NCBI RefSeq assembly: GCF_000314995.1
Contig: NZ_BAEO01000062.1
Span: 1 to 64,000 of the forward strand
DNA from: Paraglaciecola arctica BSs20135
GTDB taxonomy: Bacteria; Pseudomonadota; Gammaproteobacteria; Enterobacterales; Alteromonadaceae
Direction of reading: 5' to 3'
Length of the DNA stretch: 64,000 bases
This document shows, piece by piece, positions 49,869 through 59,972 of the stretch (the stretch's first letter is position 1; each line of letters begins with the position of its first letter). A program made the position numbers and the translations under genes. The notes beneath the pieces were generated by a model, which saw only the letters and a program-made list of their open reading frames with translations, was not told the origin of the DNA and searched no databases.

Positions 49869-52580
49869 TTAGAACTGAGCTCTTACACCAATTGCATAAC
49901 GAGCACCAAAGTCTTCATAACCAGAAAGTTGCGCTTTATCTAGGTCATAAAATTGGCTAAGAGTTTCATTGGTAATGTTTATGCCTTCAACAAATACCTG
50001 GAGATTTTCATTAATATCGTAGCTACCACGGAAGTCTAATTGACCAAAATCATCGGTTGATTTAGGACCACCAATATAACTTACAGCTTCGTTTATAAAA
50101 TCAGAACGATAGTTATAGGCCAGTCGTAACTTAATGGCGTCTTTTTCATAAAATGCGACTAAGTTAGCATTATGTTCAGATAAACCTTCTAAGGTCAGCT
50201 CGCCACTGGCACCCAACTGACTGTAGTCAGCACTGCTGTCAATATTGGTATAGTTGGCTTGTACTCCTAAGCCATCAAAAGGTGCTGGCAGAGAGTCAAA
50301 AATTTGCTGATAGGCAACTTCATAACCTGTAATATTGCCTTCGCCACCATTACGTGGACGAGTATCGCCAAACTGCACGTCAAAGATAATGACAGGCTCG
50401 GTGGTAACAGTTAAAAAGGAATCCAATTCCTTTTTAAAAGCAGCAAAAGTTAAAGAGCCTACATCATTAAAGTACCATTCTAACGACAAGTCATAGTTGG
50501 TGGATTTAAATGGTTTAAGATTTGGATTTGAAGCGTTAACTCGCTCTGAACCCACATTGGTTGAATAACTAATCCCGGTCGACAAACTGCTTATAGTTGG
50601 TCTGGTCAATGTGTCGGAATATCCTGCTCGTAAAATAATGTCTCCCTCTTCATTTAAATCTACGCGGAAACTGGCACTGGGCAAAAATTCGGTATAATCA
50701 TTGTTAAATTCTGTGGAAGTTGGATCGCTGAGTGTTACCACGCGATTTTCAACAAAACCATCAGGATCTACTATGTCCACAAGTGACACAATTTCCTGAA
50801 ATTGTCCGGTAGATACTTGGTCAGTTTTGATAAAACGACCACCAACTTGACCATCCCATATATCACCACCAAGGGAGAGTTGCAGATAACCAGCCCAACT
50901 TTCTTCACTCACTTTGCTGGTGCCCGCTGGATTGGGTTGAGCTTCATAACCGCTGGTTGCTAATCTTGCTTCGATACTCGCACGATCTGCTGGTGATAGT
51001 TGACTTAGCGCGGCTTCACTTTCTAAGAAAGCTTGAATATCCTCGTAGTCAAAATCAATCCACTGATTGGTGAAATTGCCACCAACTTCACTCATGTAGT
51101 CACCTGGAGTGAATGACGTGAAAATAGAGGGGTCGGTATATTTTACTTTGCCTCCATTATAACAAGTGGCACAATCCCCTCTTTTTGAAGCAATGACATC
51201 TTTTTCACGATCAGAGTAATAGATGCCAAATTGAACACTGCGTATCACTCCCAAGTCTTCCAAAATGTAATCAAAATCAAGCTTGGCTTCTAACACTTCG
51301 TCGCTAGTATCTCTGCCTTGTTTTGATGCTACATGGGATTCCCATATAGTTGGATTAGTTAAAACTTCGGTTGTGGTGATAAGCGGAAAATCCCCTGCCA
51401 TGGTAAACGATACATCAGTATCTGCCCGAGCAATGAAAAATCGGTCTTTACCATAAGCATTACTCTCAGCTTCGGAGTAAGCAATATCACCCACTACAGT
51501 CAAATTTTCATCAACTTGCCATTCGTGGTTGTAGCCAATTTGGAAAGTGGTTGTATCTCGTGGGTTTGAACCTTTGATGACATCAACACGGGCTGCTTTG
51601 TCGGCAGAAATGACTAGGTTGTTTTGATCAACTACTACATTGCTAAATCCTGCAGCTCCGCCTGCATCAAGTGGATATGCCGCTTGATAGCTGGAATCAG
51701 CCACATCAAACAATGAGAATAAACCGTCGACTGTTATTTCATGATCATCGTTAGGACGCCATTGGAATACAGCAGTACCGCCTAAACGTTCTCTATCTTG
51801 ATTAAATACCTGAAACCTTTGAGCCGCTAACGTGGTTGCGCCAGTAATAGCCTGACCACTGACAGTCTGACTTGCATCAAAGTCAAAATTTCTATAACCA
51901 TCAGAAAATATACTATCCAATCTGGCTGTCCGTTGACTATAAGCAACTGACATCAAAAAACCCATAGTATCGTCATTAAAAGTGTTGCTATAAAGTGCAG
52001 AGGTTTTTACGTCGTTTGCTTTAGAATTACTATCATAACTTGCTGAGCCAGAAGCGATAAATTTGGATCCATCAATTTCAAATGGTCGCCAAGTTGAGAT
52101 ATCTACAGTACCGCCAATAGCACCTTCAGTTAGTACCGCGTTTGAACCTTTATAGACTTGTGCCCCGTTTATTAAATCGGCAGATAGTACATCTAAGCTA
52201 AATTCTCGACCGGCATTTTCAGTCGCCAACATACGACCGTTTGCAAGAACAGTATTAAATTCTGGCCCTAATCCTCGTACTGTAACAAAACGACCTTCAC
52301 CACCAGAGCGGTCAATGGAAACCCCAGTAATGCGCTGAAGTGCCTCAGCAACGTTACCGTCAGGAAATACACCTATGTCCTCAGCAGAGATACCATCAGT
52401 AATGACACTGGCATCTCGCTTTAATTCGTTGGCCGATAACATACTGCGTTTTATTCCAACGACGTTAATTACTTCAACATCATTTTGGGCTACATTTTCA
52501 ATATTATTTTCTGCTGAATAAGAACTTATTGAAGTAAACAGTGCTGCACTTATGGCAACTGATAGGTATTTGGTTTTCAT
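49869..52580 (-). CDS. TonB-dependent receptor, Caulobacter/Xanthomonas (TIGR01782) type
   Basis: A 903-residue outer-membrane receptor. Signal peptide 1-23. VINVVGIKRSMLSANELKRD (TonB box region), then VFPDGNVAEALQRITGVSID, FVTVRGLGPEFNTVLANGR and VYKGSNAVLTEGAIGGTVDI are diagnostic of this group, which typically imports oligosaccharides. A very long barrel follows (about residue 190 on) and ends in the aromatic strand YAIGVRAQF. A CATCYNG loop holds two Cys. Its neighbours (GH36, MelR-like regulator, GH97) make an alpha-galactosidic oligosaccharide the likely ligand. It is divergent from the MelR-like gene across a 550-base region. This is the probable entry door of the galactoside pathway. 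Confidence 0.93.
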   Translation of the reverse strand: MKTKYLSVAISAALFTSISSYSAENNIENVAQNDVEVINVVGIKRSMLSANELKRDASVITDGISAEDIGVFPDGNVAEALQRITGVSIDRSGGEGRFVTVRGLGPEFNTVLANGRMLATENAGREFSLDVLSADLINGAQVYKGSNAVLTEGAIGGTVDISTWRPFEIDGSKFIASGSASYDSNSKANDVKTSALYSNTFNDDTMGFLMSVAYSQRTARLDSIFSDGYRNFDFDASQTVSGQAITGATTLAAQRFQVFNQDRERLGGTAVFQWRPNDDHEITVDGLFSLFDVADSSYQAAYPLDAGGAAGFSNVVVDQNNLVISADKAARVDVIKGSNPRDTTTFQIGYNHEWQVDENLTVVGDIAYSEAESNAYGKDRFFIARADTDVSFTMAGDFPLITTTEVLTNPTIWESHVASKQGRDTSDEVLEAKLDFDYILEDLGVIRSVQFGIYYSDREKDVIASKRGDCATCYNGGKVKYTDPSIFTSFTPGDYMSEVGGNFTNQWIDFDYEDIQAFLESEAALSQLSPADRASIEARLATSGYEAQPNPAGTSKVSEESWAGYLQLSLGGDIWDGQVGGRFIKTDQVSTGQFQEIVSLVDIVDPDGFVENRVVTLSDPTSTEFNNDYTEFLPSASFRVDLNEEGDIILRAGYSDTLTRPTISSLSTGISYSTNVGSERVNASNPNLKPFKSTNYDLSLEWYFNDVGSLTFAAFKKELDSFLTVTTEPVIIFDVQFGDTRPRNGGEGNITGYEVAYQQIFDSLPAPFDGLGVQANYTNIDSSADYSQLGASGELTLEGLSEHNANLVAFYEKDAIKLRLAYNYRSDFINEAVSYIGGPKSTDDFGQLDFRGSYDINENLQVFVEGINITNETLSQFYDLDKAQLSGYEDFGARYAIGVRAQF

Positions 52581-53130
52581 ATTTCACCTCTAGCATTAGT
52601 GTTAGTCATGTGTGATTAATTATTTTATTTTTTATGAATCAATTTGTTGAACAGTTCGATCTAGGTCAACAACTCACCGTAAAATTTATATCTCGAATGA
52701 CATCACTTTGCTTTCCTGATAAACACCCGATTACTACTAATAAATAACTATGCTTGCTCGAAGCAACTTTGAAATGTCGTTAAATCACAATTAATGTTGT
52801 GATGATTGTTGTAATTGGAGGCTTTATTTTTGCGGTTTATAGTTGGTAGTTAATGCTCAGAATGAGGGCTTTTTACTTTTGCCAAAATTGGTCTAACCAT
52901 CTGAAATTTATAAATGTTTTTTCTTGTTCGTTGGGTTGGGTTAGTGTTAATTAACTCTTTTTTCAAGACTCATTAAAATTATTTTTGGCCTTAATGAACC
53001 GGGTAAAAAAGACTTGCAATAAAGAGGCGTCCTATTTATACATGTATTATTCCCGTTTTCTAACATTGCTGTTGTACAAAGTGGTTTCATCTATTAGCTT
53101 AACCTAGTACTAAAAAGTAGGAATGACATT
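52581..53130. promoter_or_regulatory. Divergent control region, TonB receptor and MelR-like gene
   Basis: 550 bases without a gene, between two divergent starts, so the likely binding region of the MelR-like regulator. It contains the 18-base palindrome TCACAA-N6-TTGTGA at 52785-52802 and a shorter TTGCT-CGA-AGCAA at about 52755. Neither matches a site I can name; the first is CRP-like in size but opposite in half-site order. Confidence 0.45.
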
Positions 53131-54036
53131 ATGTTGGACTGGGTAAATCGCATAAAATTTAGTGAAAATAGCCCATTAGAAGTATTGGGGCATGAGAATA
53201 ATTTTGGTTTTCAAAGGCATAAACCACAAATTATGGATGCGAGTCACTGGCATGGCCATATTGAAATCAATTATCTGTTTAATTGTTCAGCTGATTATTT
53301 GATTAATGGTAAAAAAGTAAGTGTGCCCGAAGGACGTATGATCCTTTTTTGGGCTTCAATCCCACACCAAATGATCGCGTCTTCAGGTGAAGGTGAAATG
53401 GTTAACATATACGTGCCTCTACAATCATTTCTATCTTGGAAATTTTCAAATACTTTTATCAGTGAAATTCTTCATGGGGAGGTATTGGTGGCTGATAGTT
53501 TGCATTCTAGTGATCATCCTGTAACCCGTATGTGGGAAGATGATTTAGAAAAAAAAGAAATAGCACTAACAATGCAGGTTATTGATGAAATCAGAAATCG
53601 TATTCGGCGAATGTCCCTTGAATCCTATTCTACGTTTGAACTATCTCATTCTTCAGATAAATTAGACAATAAGTCACTTGTCGGCGGTCTGTTTCATATA
53701 CAGGCAATACTCCGCTATATTGCCGACAACTATGACCAAAAAGTCACTATTGAAAATGTTGCACAAGTGACGGGATTACATCCAAATTATGCAATGAAGC
53801 TATTTCAACGTGTGATGAAAATATCCATTAAAAAATATATCAATAAATTACGTCTACAACATGCTCAAGCACTCTTGATCGATACTAATAATGCAGTTTT
53901 GAATATCGCCCTTGAAGCCGGTTTTGGCTCAATTAGTCGCTTTTACGATATTTTTCAGCGCGAGTATCAACAAACACCTCAACAATTTCGCCATCAATGG
54001 ACTAATCCCGAACATGGAGAGCGAATGTATATCTAA
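53131..54036 (+). CDS. MelR-like AraC-family regulator
   Basis: A 301-residue regulator resembling E. coli MelR, the melibiose-responsive activator. The sensor part has MDASHWHGHIEINYLFNC, DYLINGKKVSVPEGRMILFW and ASIPHQM, closely following MelR (SHWHGQVEVN, YLINNEKV, ITLFWACTPHQ as I recall). The C-terminal HTH pair (about 190-290) includes RYIADNYDQKVTIENVAQVT and LHPNYAMKLFQRVMKISIKK, again MelR-like. Such regulators bind alpha-galactosides and activate transport and alpha-galactosidase genes. The location between the TonB receptor and GH97 genes fits that role. The melR symbol is withheld because orthology is not shown. Confidence 0.88.
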   Translation: MLDWVNRIKFSENSPLEVLGHENNFGFQRHKPQIMDASHWHGHIEINYLFNCSADYLINGKKVSVPEGRMILFWASIPHQMIASSGEGEMVNIYVPLQSFLSWKFSNTFISEILHGEVLVADSLHSSDHPVTRMWEDDLEKKEIALTMQVIDEIRNRIRRMSLESYSTFELSHSSDKLDNKSLVGGLFHIQAILRYIADNYDQKVTIENVAQVTGLHPNYAMKLFQRVMKISIKKYINKLRLQHAQALLIDTNNAVLNIALEAGFGSISRFYDIFQREYQQTPQQFRHQWTNPEHGERMYI

Positions 54037-54202
54037 CTTGAGGCCATAGATGGCTGTAGGTTATTTAGTTTTTAAGTGGTTATTTTCTTCACTTAAAAGT
54101 TATTTTTGAAGATGTTTTCCTTTGTTTTCGATAAGTTATTTAACTTGTTTGATGTTCCACTATATCGACCATTTTATTTTGAGAAATATATACGAGATCA
54201 AG

Positions 54203-56218
54203 ATGAGAACAATTCAATTGCGAACCATAAATAAACTGATCCTGTTCATTATTGTGACAGGGTTATGCTTAAGTAATATTCAAGCCAAATCTTTAGAGCA
54301 GGCGTCTACAGAAAATTCTGTTTACGAAATTAAATCTCCAGACGGCGAGTTAGTTTTAACTGTATCCGCCCAAAATACTTTGAATTATTCATTAAAAGTG
54401 GCAGGTAGGGATATATTAAAAAATGCAAGTGCGGCGCTAACCTTTGCTGGTGTAAGTGATGATGTATTGGTTATTGACAGTGTTAAACGAGCAACTGTTA
54501 ATCGTACCCTCACTCCTCATATTCGTCAGAAATCCAAACAAGTCGTCGAACATTATAATGAACTGATTTTAAATTTCAAAAATCAAAAAAGTATAAGCTT
54601 TCGTGCCTTTAATCAAGGTGTTGCCTATCGTTTTAGTACTCAAAAAACAGGGGAGGTCATTGTTACGGCAGAGCACGCAAAATTTAATTTTGCAGCTGAT
54701 CACCAAGTATTGTTTCCTGAAGAAACCAACTTTATTTCCCACAATGAGCGTTTATATCTACCCAAGCAGCTTAATCAGATTTCCAACAAACAATTTGCCA
54801 GTTTGCCTTTATTGGTCGATGTGGAAGGGACTAAGGTTGTCATTACTGAAACTGCATTACGGGAATATCCTGGTATGTGGATTGAAGGAAATAGTGATAA
54901 CTCACTGAATGCACGTTTTCCACATTATGTGCTTAAGAGTGAGCTAAAAACAAATTCTGATCGCAACGAAAATATTATTGAGCGAGGTCAATATTTATCC
55001 AAAAACACTATTGAGCAGCAGCAAGGTGGGAGGTCTTTTCCTTGGCGAATAATTGCAATAGGCAAAGATGACGCTGATTTATTGCTTAATCAATTAAGTT
55101 ACCTGTTAGCTGACGAATTAGCTATTGATCCATCCTGGATAAAACCGGGTAAAGTTGCATGGGATTGGTGGAATGCCAATAACGTATATAACGTAGATTT
55201 TAAAGCAGGGATCAATACCCAAACCTATAAATATTATATCGATTTTGCTGCCCAATACGGATTGGAATACATAGTGTTAGATGAGGGGTGGCATCATTTA
55301 ACTAATGTCTTAGATGTTGTACCTGATATTAATATTCAGGAGATTATTGATTATGCCAAAGCTAAAAATGTTGGGGTGATTTTATGGGTGATCTGGAAAA
55401 CCTTAGATAATCAGTTGGAAGTTGCATTAGATACTTTTGAAGAGTGGGGGGCGGCAGGTATCAAAGTAGATTTTATGCAACGTGATGACCAAGCCATGGT
55501 GGACTATTATTGGCGTGTTGCCAAACAAGCCGCTAAACGTCACTTATTAGTTGATTTCCACGGGTCCTACAAACCGGCAGGAATACGCAGAGCTTACCCG
55601 AACGTTATTACCCGGGAAGGGCTGCGTGGTCTGGAGCATAATAAATGGGCAGATTATATTACTGCAGAGCACAATTTGACCTTACCTTTTATTCGTCAGT
55701 TAGCTGGACCTATGGATTATACTCCAGGTGCTATGGTTAATTCTCAACCTGAAAATTTCAACATTAACTTTAATCGCCCAATGAGTATGACCACACGTGT
55801 ACATCAAATGGCCATGTATGTTGTGTTTGAAAGCCCATTGCAAATGTTGGCCGATAGTCCATCGAATTACCTAAGAGAAGCTGAATCTACTGATTTCATC
55901 AGTAAAGTACCTACAGTGTGGGACGAAACGATCATAGTATCGGCTAAAATTGCAGATCACATTATTACGGCAAGACGTTCTGGTGACGAATGGTTTATAG
56001 GAGTGATGGGCAACAGTAATAAACGTGAGTTTACTATTAATTTATCATTCCTAGATAATGGAAATTATCAAATGGATAGTTTTGCAGACGGCATTAATTC
56101 CGATAGATATGCTAGTGATTATAGGATCCACAATCAGCAGGTAATTAAAAATCAAGATATCCCCATAAAGCTCGCTCCCAGCGGTGGTTGGGTTGCCCAC
56201 CTAACCAAACTCAAATAG
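54203..56218 (+). CDS. Exported GH97 glycoside hydrolase, probable alpha-galactosidase
   Basis: A 671-residue enzyme of family GH97. Signal peptide 1-28 ([19 protein letters not shown]), so periplasmic. GH97 N-domain (about 35-300) with [15 protein letters not shown]; catalytic TIM barrel (about 300-560) with [36 protein letters not shown] (Asp423) and [18 protein letters not shown]-terminal beta domain to the end. The Asp in KVDFMQ is the nucleophile position of the retaining GH97 alpha-galactosidases (BT1871 type), whereas inverting alpha-glucosidases (SusB) lack it. I chose the ATG at 54203; the frame is open 27 codons further but lacks a signal-peptide-like start there. It follows the MelR-like gene by 166 bases and completes a set of three alpha-galactosidase-type enzymes in different compartments. 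Confidence 0.9.
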   Translation: MRTIQLRTINKLILFIIVTGLCLSNIQAKSLEQASTENSVYEIKSPDGELVLTVSAQNTLNYSLKVAGRDILKNASAALTFAGVSDDVLVIDSVKRATVNRTLTPHIRQKSKQVVEHYNELILNFKNQKSISFRAFNQGVAYRFSTQKTGEVIVTAEHAKFNFAADHQVLFPEETNFISHNERLYLPKQLNQISNKQFASLPLLVDVEGTKVVITETALREYPGMWIEGNSDNSLNARFPHYVLKSELKTNSDRNENIIERGQYLSKNTIEQQQGGRSFPWRIIAIGKDDADLLLNQLSYLLADELAIDPSWIKPGKVAWDWWNANNVYNVDFKAGINTQTYKYYIDFAAQYGLEYIVLDEGWHHLTNVLDVVPDINIQEIIDYAKAKNVGVILWVIWKTLDNQLEVALDTFEEWGAAGIKVDFMQRDDQAMVDYYWRVAKQAAKRHLLVDFHGSYKPAGIRRAYPNVITREGLRGLEHNKWADYITAEHNLTLPFIRQLAGPMDYTPGAMVNSQPENFNINFNRPMSMTTRVHQMAMYVVFESPLQMLADSPSNYLREAESTDFISKVPTVWDETIIVSAKIADHIITARRSGDEWFIGVMGNSNKREFTINLSFLDNGNYQMDSFADGINSDRYASDYRIHNQQVIKNQDIPIKLAPSGGWVAHLTKLK

Positions 56219-56312
56219 GTTTACCACAACTAATATCTTTGAAGAACCCAGTAAAGAAAAGGTTCATTTAATTGAATCGCTGGATCTGGGTCTTAATTTT
56301 TTGCAGGAAAAC

Positions 56313-57512
56313 ATGATGAAACAACATTTTTTCGAGCGGCTACAACAACAAATCTTGGATACAAAAGCCCAAGGGTTATATAAAACTGAACGTGTTATCA
56401 ATTCTAGTCAACAAGCTGATATCAGGGTTAATGAATCACAACAAGTTCTCAATTTTTGTGCGAACAATTATTTAGGTTTAGCTAATCATAGGGATTTAAT
56501 AACTGCCGCTAAACAAGGCTTAGATTCCCACGGTTTTGGTATGGCCTCGGTTCGTTTTATTTGTGGCACTCAAGATATTCACAAACAATTAGAAGCTAAA
56601 ATTAGTCATTTTTTAGGGACTGAAGATACTATTTTGTACCCTTCTTGTTTTGATGCGAATGGCGGCTTATTTGAAACGATTCTAGATGCTGAAGATGCCA
56701 TTATTTCAGATGCGTTAAACCATGCCAGTATTATTGACGGTGTGCGATTATCGAAAGCTAAGCGCTACCGTTACGCGAATAACAACATGCAAGAATTAGA
56801 AGCACAGCTTATTCAAGCCGATGCTAATGGGGCCCGCACTAAGCTTATCGCCACTGATGGCGTTTTTTCTATGGATGGTATTATTGCCAACTTAAAAGCG
56901 ATTTGCGACCTAGCCGACAAATACCAAGCATTGGTTATGATAGATGACTGCCATGCTACTGGCTTTGTTGGTGAAAATGGTCGTGGAAGTCACGAATATT
57001 GTGATGTGATGGGGAGAGTTGACATATTAACAGGCACCTTGGGTAAAGCATTAGGCGGAGCTTCTGGCGGTTATACGTCAGGTAAAAAAGAAGTTATCAG
57101 TTGGTTACGTCAACGATCACGTCCCTATCTCTTTTCTAATTCAGTCGCGCCTCCTATTGTCGCAGCCTCCCTAAAAGTATTTGACATGATGAGTGATGGC
57201 AAGGCTTTAAGAGCTCAGTTGAATCGTAACAGTAGCCACTTTAGGCAGCGTATGAGTGATGCTGGTTTTATTTTATCAGGCAAAGACCATGCAATTATTC
57301 CTGTGATCTTAGGCGATGCTAAACTGGCCAGTAGTATGGCTGACCACCTGTTGCAAAAAGGCATCTATGTAGTGGGCTTTTCATTTCCTGTGGTACCAAA
57401 AGGGCAAGCGCGTATTCGCACCCAAATGTCAGCCGCTCACAGCCTAGAGCAAGTTGATCAGGCAATAGATGCGTTTATTGAAGTTGGTAAAGAATTAGGA
57501 GTCATTGCATGA
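56313..57512 (+). CDS. kbl: 2-amino-3-ketobutyrate CoA ligase (glycine C-acetyltransferase)
   Basis: A 399-residue PLP enzyme that converts 2-amino-3-oxobutyrate and CoA into glycine and acetyl-CoA, the second step of threonine degradation. Family blocks: [58 protein letters not shown] and [18 protein letters not shown], where Lys binds PLP. The length equals E. coli Kbl (398). AGGA lies five bases before the ATG at 56313; the TTG start four codons earlier is unlikely. The stop overlaps the start of tdh by four bases (ATGA), so the pair is translationally coupled. Confidence 0.97.
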   Translation: MMKQHFFERLQQQILDTKAQGLYKTERVINSSQQADIRVNESQQVLNFCANNYLGLANHRDLITAAKQGLDSHGFGMASVRFICGTQDIHKQLEAKISHFLGTEDTILYPSCFDANGGLFETILDAEDAIISDALNHASIIDGVRLSKAKRYRYANNNMQELEAQLIQADANGARTKLIATDGVFSMDGIIANLKAICDLADKYQALVMIDDCHATGFVGENGRGSHEYCDVMGRVDILTGTLGKALGGASGGYTSGKKEVISWLRQRSRPYLFSNSVAPPIVAASLKVFDMMSDGKALRAQLNRNSSHFRQRMSDAGFILSGKDHAIIPVILGDAKLASSMADHLLQKGIYVVGFSFPVVPKGQARIRTQMSAAHSLEQVDQAIDAFIEVGKELGVIA

Positions 57513-58531
57513 AGGCCTTAGCCAAATTACATAAAGAAAAAGGCATTTGGTTAACCGAATGCGATATTCCTGAAGTCGGCCATAACGACTTGCTGATAAA
57601 AATCCATAAAACCGCAATTTGTGGTACTGATATGCATATTTATAATTGGGATGAGTGGTCACAAAAGACTATTCCCGTGCCTATGGTCATTGGCCATGAA
57701 TATGTTGGAGAAGTGGTTGACTTGGGTCAAGAAGTAAGAGGTTTTACTATTGGTGATCGCGTATCGGGTGAAGGACACATAACTTGTGGTTATTGCCGTA
57801 ACTGCCGTGCGGGACGTAGACATTTGTGCCGAAACACCACTGGGGTTGGTGTAAATCGTCAAGGTGCATTTGCAGAATATTTGGTTATTCCGGCCTTTAA
57901 TGCTTTCAAAATACCCCATAATATATCCAGTGATTTAGCGGCTATTTTTGATCCCTTTGGTAATGCTGTACATACTGCCTTATCCTTTGATTTAGTTGGT
58001 GAAGATGTGCTGATCACAGGTGCTGGTCCCATTGGTATTATGGCCGCCGCCGTCGCTAAACATGTTGGAGCTCGTAATGTTGTCATCACTGATGTAAACG
58101 AATTTCGCTTAACACTTGCAAGAAAGATGGGTGTAACCCGAGCCATTAATGCCAATCAAACAAGCTTGAAAGAAGTGATGAACGACCTCGGTATGACCGA
58201 AGGTTTTGATGTCGGTTTGGAAATGTCTGGTGTACCTTCCGCCTTGAGGGATATGCTCGCCCATATGAACAATGGTGGTAAAATTGCGATGTTAGGCATT
58301 CCTGCTGGTGACGTCGCCATTGATTGGACTAAAGTGATTTTTAAAGGCTTAACAATAAAAGGTATTTATGGTCGTGAAATGTTTGAAACTTGGTATAAAA
58401 TGGCCAGCTTGGTGCAAAGTGGTTTGGATTTAAATCCGATTATTACTCATCAGTTTTCGATAGACGAATTTCAACAAGGTTTTGAAACCATGGGGTCAGG
58501 GCAATCAGGTAAGGTTATTCTTAATTGGTAG
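57509..58531 (+). CDS. tdh: L-threonine 3-dehydrogenase
   Basis: A 340-residue zinc-dependent medium-chain dehydrogenase that oxidises L-threonine to 2-amino-3-oxobutyrate with NAD+. Visible: catalytic zinc site [13 protein letters not shown] and GHEYVGEV, structural zinc [18 protein letters not shown]-binding [18 protein letters not shown] and the substrate-site [15 protein letters not shown]. The length matches E. coli Tdh (341). It overlaps kbl by ATGA. The kbl-tdh order is the standard one in Gammaproteobacteria. Confidence 0.98.
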   Translation: MKALAKLHKEKGIWLTECDIPEVGHNDLLIKIHKTAICGTDMHIYNWDEWSQKTIPVPMVIGHEYVGEVVDLGQEVRGFTIGDRVSGEGHITCGYCRNCRAGRRHLCRNTTGVGVNRQGAFAEYLVIPAFNAFKIPHNISSDLAAIFDPFGNAVHTALSFDLVGEDVLITGAGPIGIMAAAVAKHVGARNVVITDVNEFRLTLARKMGVTRAINANQTSLKEVMNDLGMTEGFDVGLEMSGVPSALRDMLAHMNNGGKIAMLGIPAGDVAIDWTKVIFKGLTIKGIYGREMFETWYKMASLVQSGLDLNPIITHQFSIDEFQQGFETMGSGQSGKVILNW

Positions 58532-58568
58532 ATGCTAAGGTTGGATAATATTGAGCAAAAGTCTCCAA

Positions 58569-58829
58569 TTAAGCAGCGTTCAAGTTAATCATAATCGCTA
58601 AGATGACGACGCTATTTTCTCATAACTCAGCTATCTGCTATCTTGAAGGTGCTTACCAATATTGCTGCAGTCGCCCTTACTGTAGGGTGACTGCATAGGT
58701 CGTCATAATAAACGTAATAATAGCAGCACTGGATGTGTTCCATGTATTGGCAATACATCTATTACTCTTTAACAGACTATTACAATTATTATAAGGAAAG
58801 CGGCAGTCTTAAGCAGAGTTCAGGTTAAT
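58569..58829. repeat. Pair of 19-bp direct repeats, related to an inverted copy at 62801
   Basis: AAGCAGCGTTCAAGTTAAT (58571-58589) and AAGCAGAGTTCAGGTTAAT (58811-58829) differ at two positions. A third copy, reversed, lies at 62801-62819. The second copy overlaps the stop of the HAD gene. They look like members of a dispersed repeat family. Confidence 0.7.
58666..58695. terminator. Hairpin after tdh
   Basis: TGCAGTCGCCCT pairs with AGGGTGACTGCA (one G-T mismatch-type position) over a 6-base loop, 135 bases past the tdh stop. The stem is strong; no T tract. It could terminate either flanking transcript. Confidence 0.55.
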
Positions 58830-59584
58830 TACTTTAAAATAGCCACTAATTCATTTAAGTCTTTAACTAAATAGTCAGGCTTAGGGGCAAGTGGATACAG
58901 GGCTTTCCCTGGGCGGGCAATAAAAGCGGTTTGCATACCGGCAGCTTTAGCCCCAGCAATATCCCAACCGTGTGCAGCGACCATTAGAGCTTCTTCTGGT
59001 TTAACTCCGAGTTTTTTTAAAGCCCACTCATAGGCTCGTAGGTCGGGTTTATATACTTTTATATCTTCAATGCTCATTCGTTCATCAAAATATTCAGTTA
59101 ACCCTGCGTTGGCAAACTGGGTTTTCACGCCTGCGTTAGATGAGTTAGTTAAGCTAACTACTTTATATCCTAAGGTTTTTAAGGCTGACAACGCTGGCTT
59201 AACATCTGGATGAGCAGGAAGTGATAACAGCGGTGTTTTAATAGCTGTGACTGCTTGTTCCTGAGTGATCTTTATTCCCTCATTTTGGGCAACCATCATC
59301 AGCGCTGCGACGCCAATTTTACCAAAATCTTGATAGTCGCCTGTTACTGTGGTGACCAAAGAATGATGCAGCATAGTAGAAAACCATAAGGCTGTAAGAT
59401 CTTCATTGCCATTTAAGGTTTTACCGATAGAGCTGCGCATGGTGTCCAGGTCTAATAAGGTTTCGTTTACGTCAAAAACGATTACCTTAGGTTTTGGTGC
59501 GGCTTGAGTCATAAATTGTGCTCCAAATAAAAAAATAATAATACTAGTAATAGTTAAAAAACGATTTCGTTTTATAAAGTGCAT
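58829..59584 (-). CDS. Exported haloacid dehalogenase type II-like protein
   Basis: A 251-residue HAD-superfamily protein. VIVFDVNETLLDLD (nucleophile Asp in DVNET), SLTNSSNAGV, a Lys in VYKPDLRAYEWALKKLG and AAHGWDIAGAKAAGMQTAF all match L-2-haloacid dehalogenases (type II). Unusually, residues 5-28 form a signal peptide (FLTITSIIIFLFGAQFMTQA), placing it in the periplasm, while most of the family is cytoplasmic. I chose the ATG at 59584 (GAGA six bases upstream); the frame is open ten codons further. Dechlorination or phosphatase activity cannot be told apart by sequence alone. No partner gene is adjacent. Confidence 0.88.
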   Translation of the reverse strand: MHFIKRNRFLTITSIIIFLFGAQFMTQAAPKPKVIVFDVNETLLDLDTMRSSIGKTLNGNEDLTALWFSTMLHHSLVTTVTGDYQDFGKIGVAALMMVAQNEGIKITQEQAVTAIKTPLLSLPAHPDVKPALSALKTLGYKVVSLTNSSNAGVKTQFANAGLTEYFDERMSIEDIKVYKPDLRAYEWALKKLGVKPEEALMVAAHGWDIAGAKAAGMQTAFIARPGKALYPLAPKPDYLVKDLNELVAILK

Positions 59585-59972
59585 GGGTCTCTCGTTGGTA
59601 GTTAAAATAAACATTCTTTGGCAGCTAATACGGATATTAATGCTGTTAGGTTATGGCAGCTTTATATTTATCAAAGCTAGCATATGTTGTAGTTGAAAAT
59701 GACAGGTTTACAGGCTGAAAAATACTAGCAGGCTTTTTAACCTGTCATAATTAAATTTACATTAGGCAATGCAACAGACCGTGTAAGTTGAAATTGATTA
59801 CAACAAATATTTATTTACCTATATGGATACCCTGAATGTGACGCACAGGTTTTGCTTTGAATAAAGCGAAGACAAGTGCTTCAATTAACAATATATCCAT
59901 TGCTATTCACTTGAAATCACAATAATTAATAAGGTGAAAGCCTCCTATTTAATGAAGATAAAAAATGAAACT
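59585..59972. other. Intergenic region with a long inverted repeat
   Basis: 388 bases between two minus-strand genes. Contains the inverted repeat at 59699-59748 and presumably the promoter of the HAD gene. No gene is seen. Confidence 0.5.
59699..59748. terminator. Inverted repeat ATGACAGGTT/AACCTGTCAT
   Basis: Perfect 10-base arms (59699-59708 and 59739-59748) enclose a 30-base loop that itself contains two AGGCT copies and short A and T runs. It lies about 225 bases past the stop of the LysR gene on the minus strand. It may terminate that transcript or be a small mobile repeat. Confidence 0.45.
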
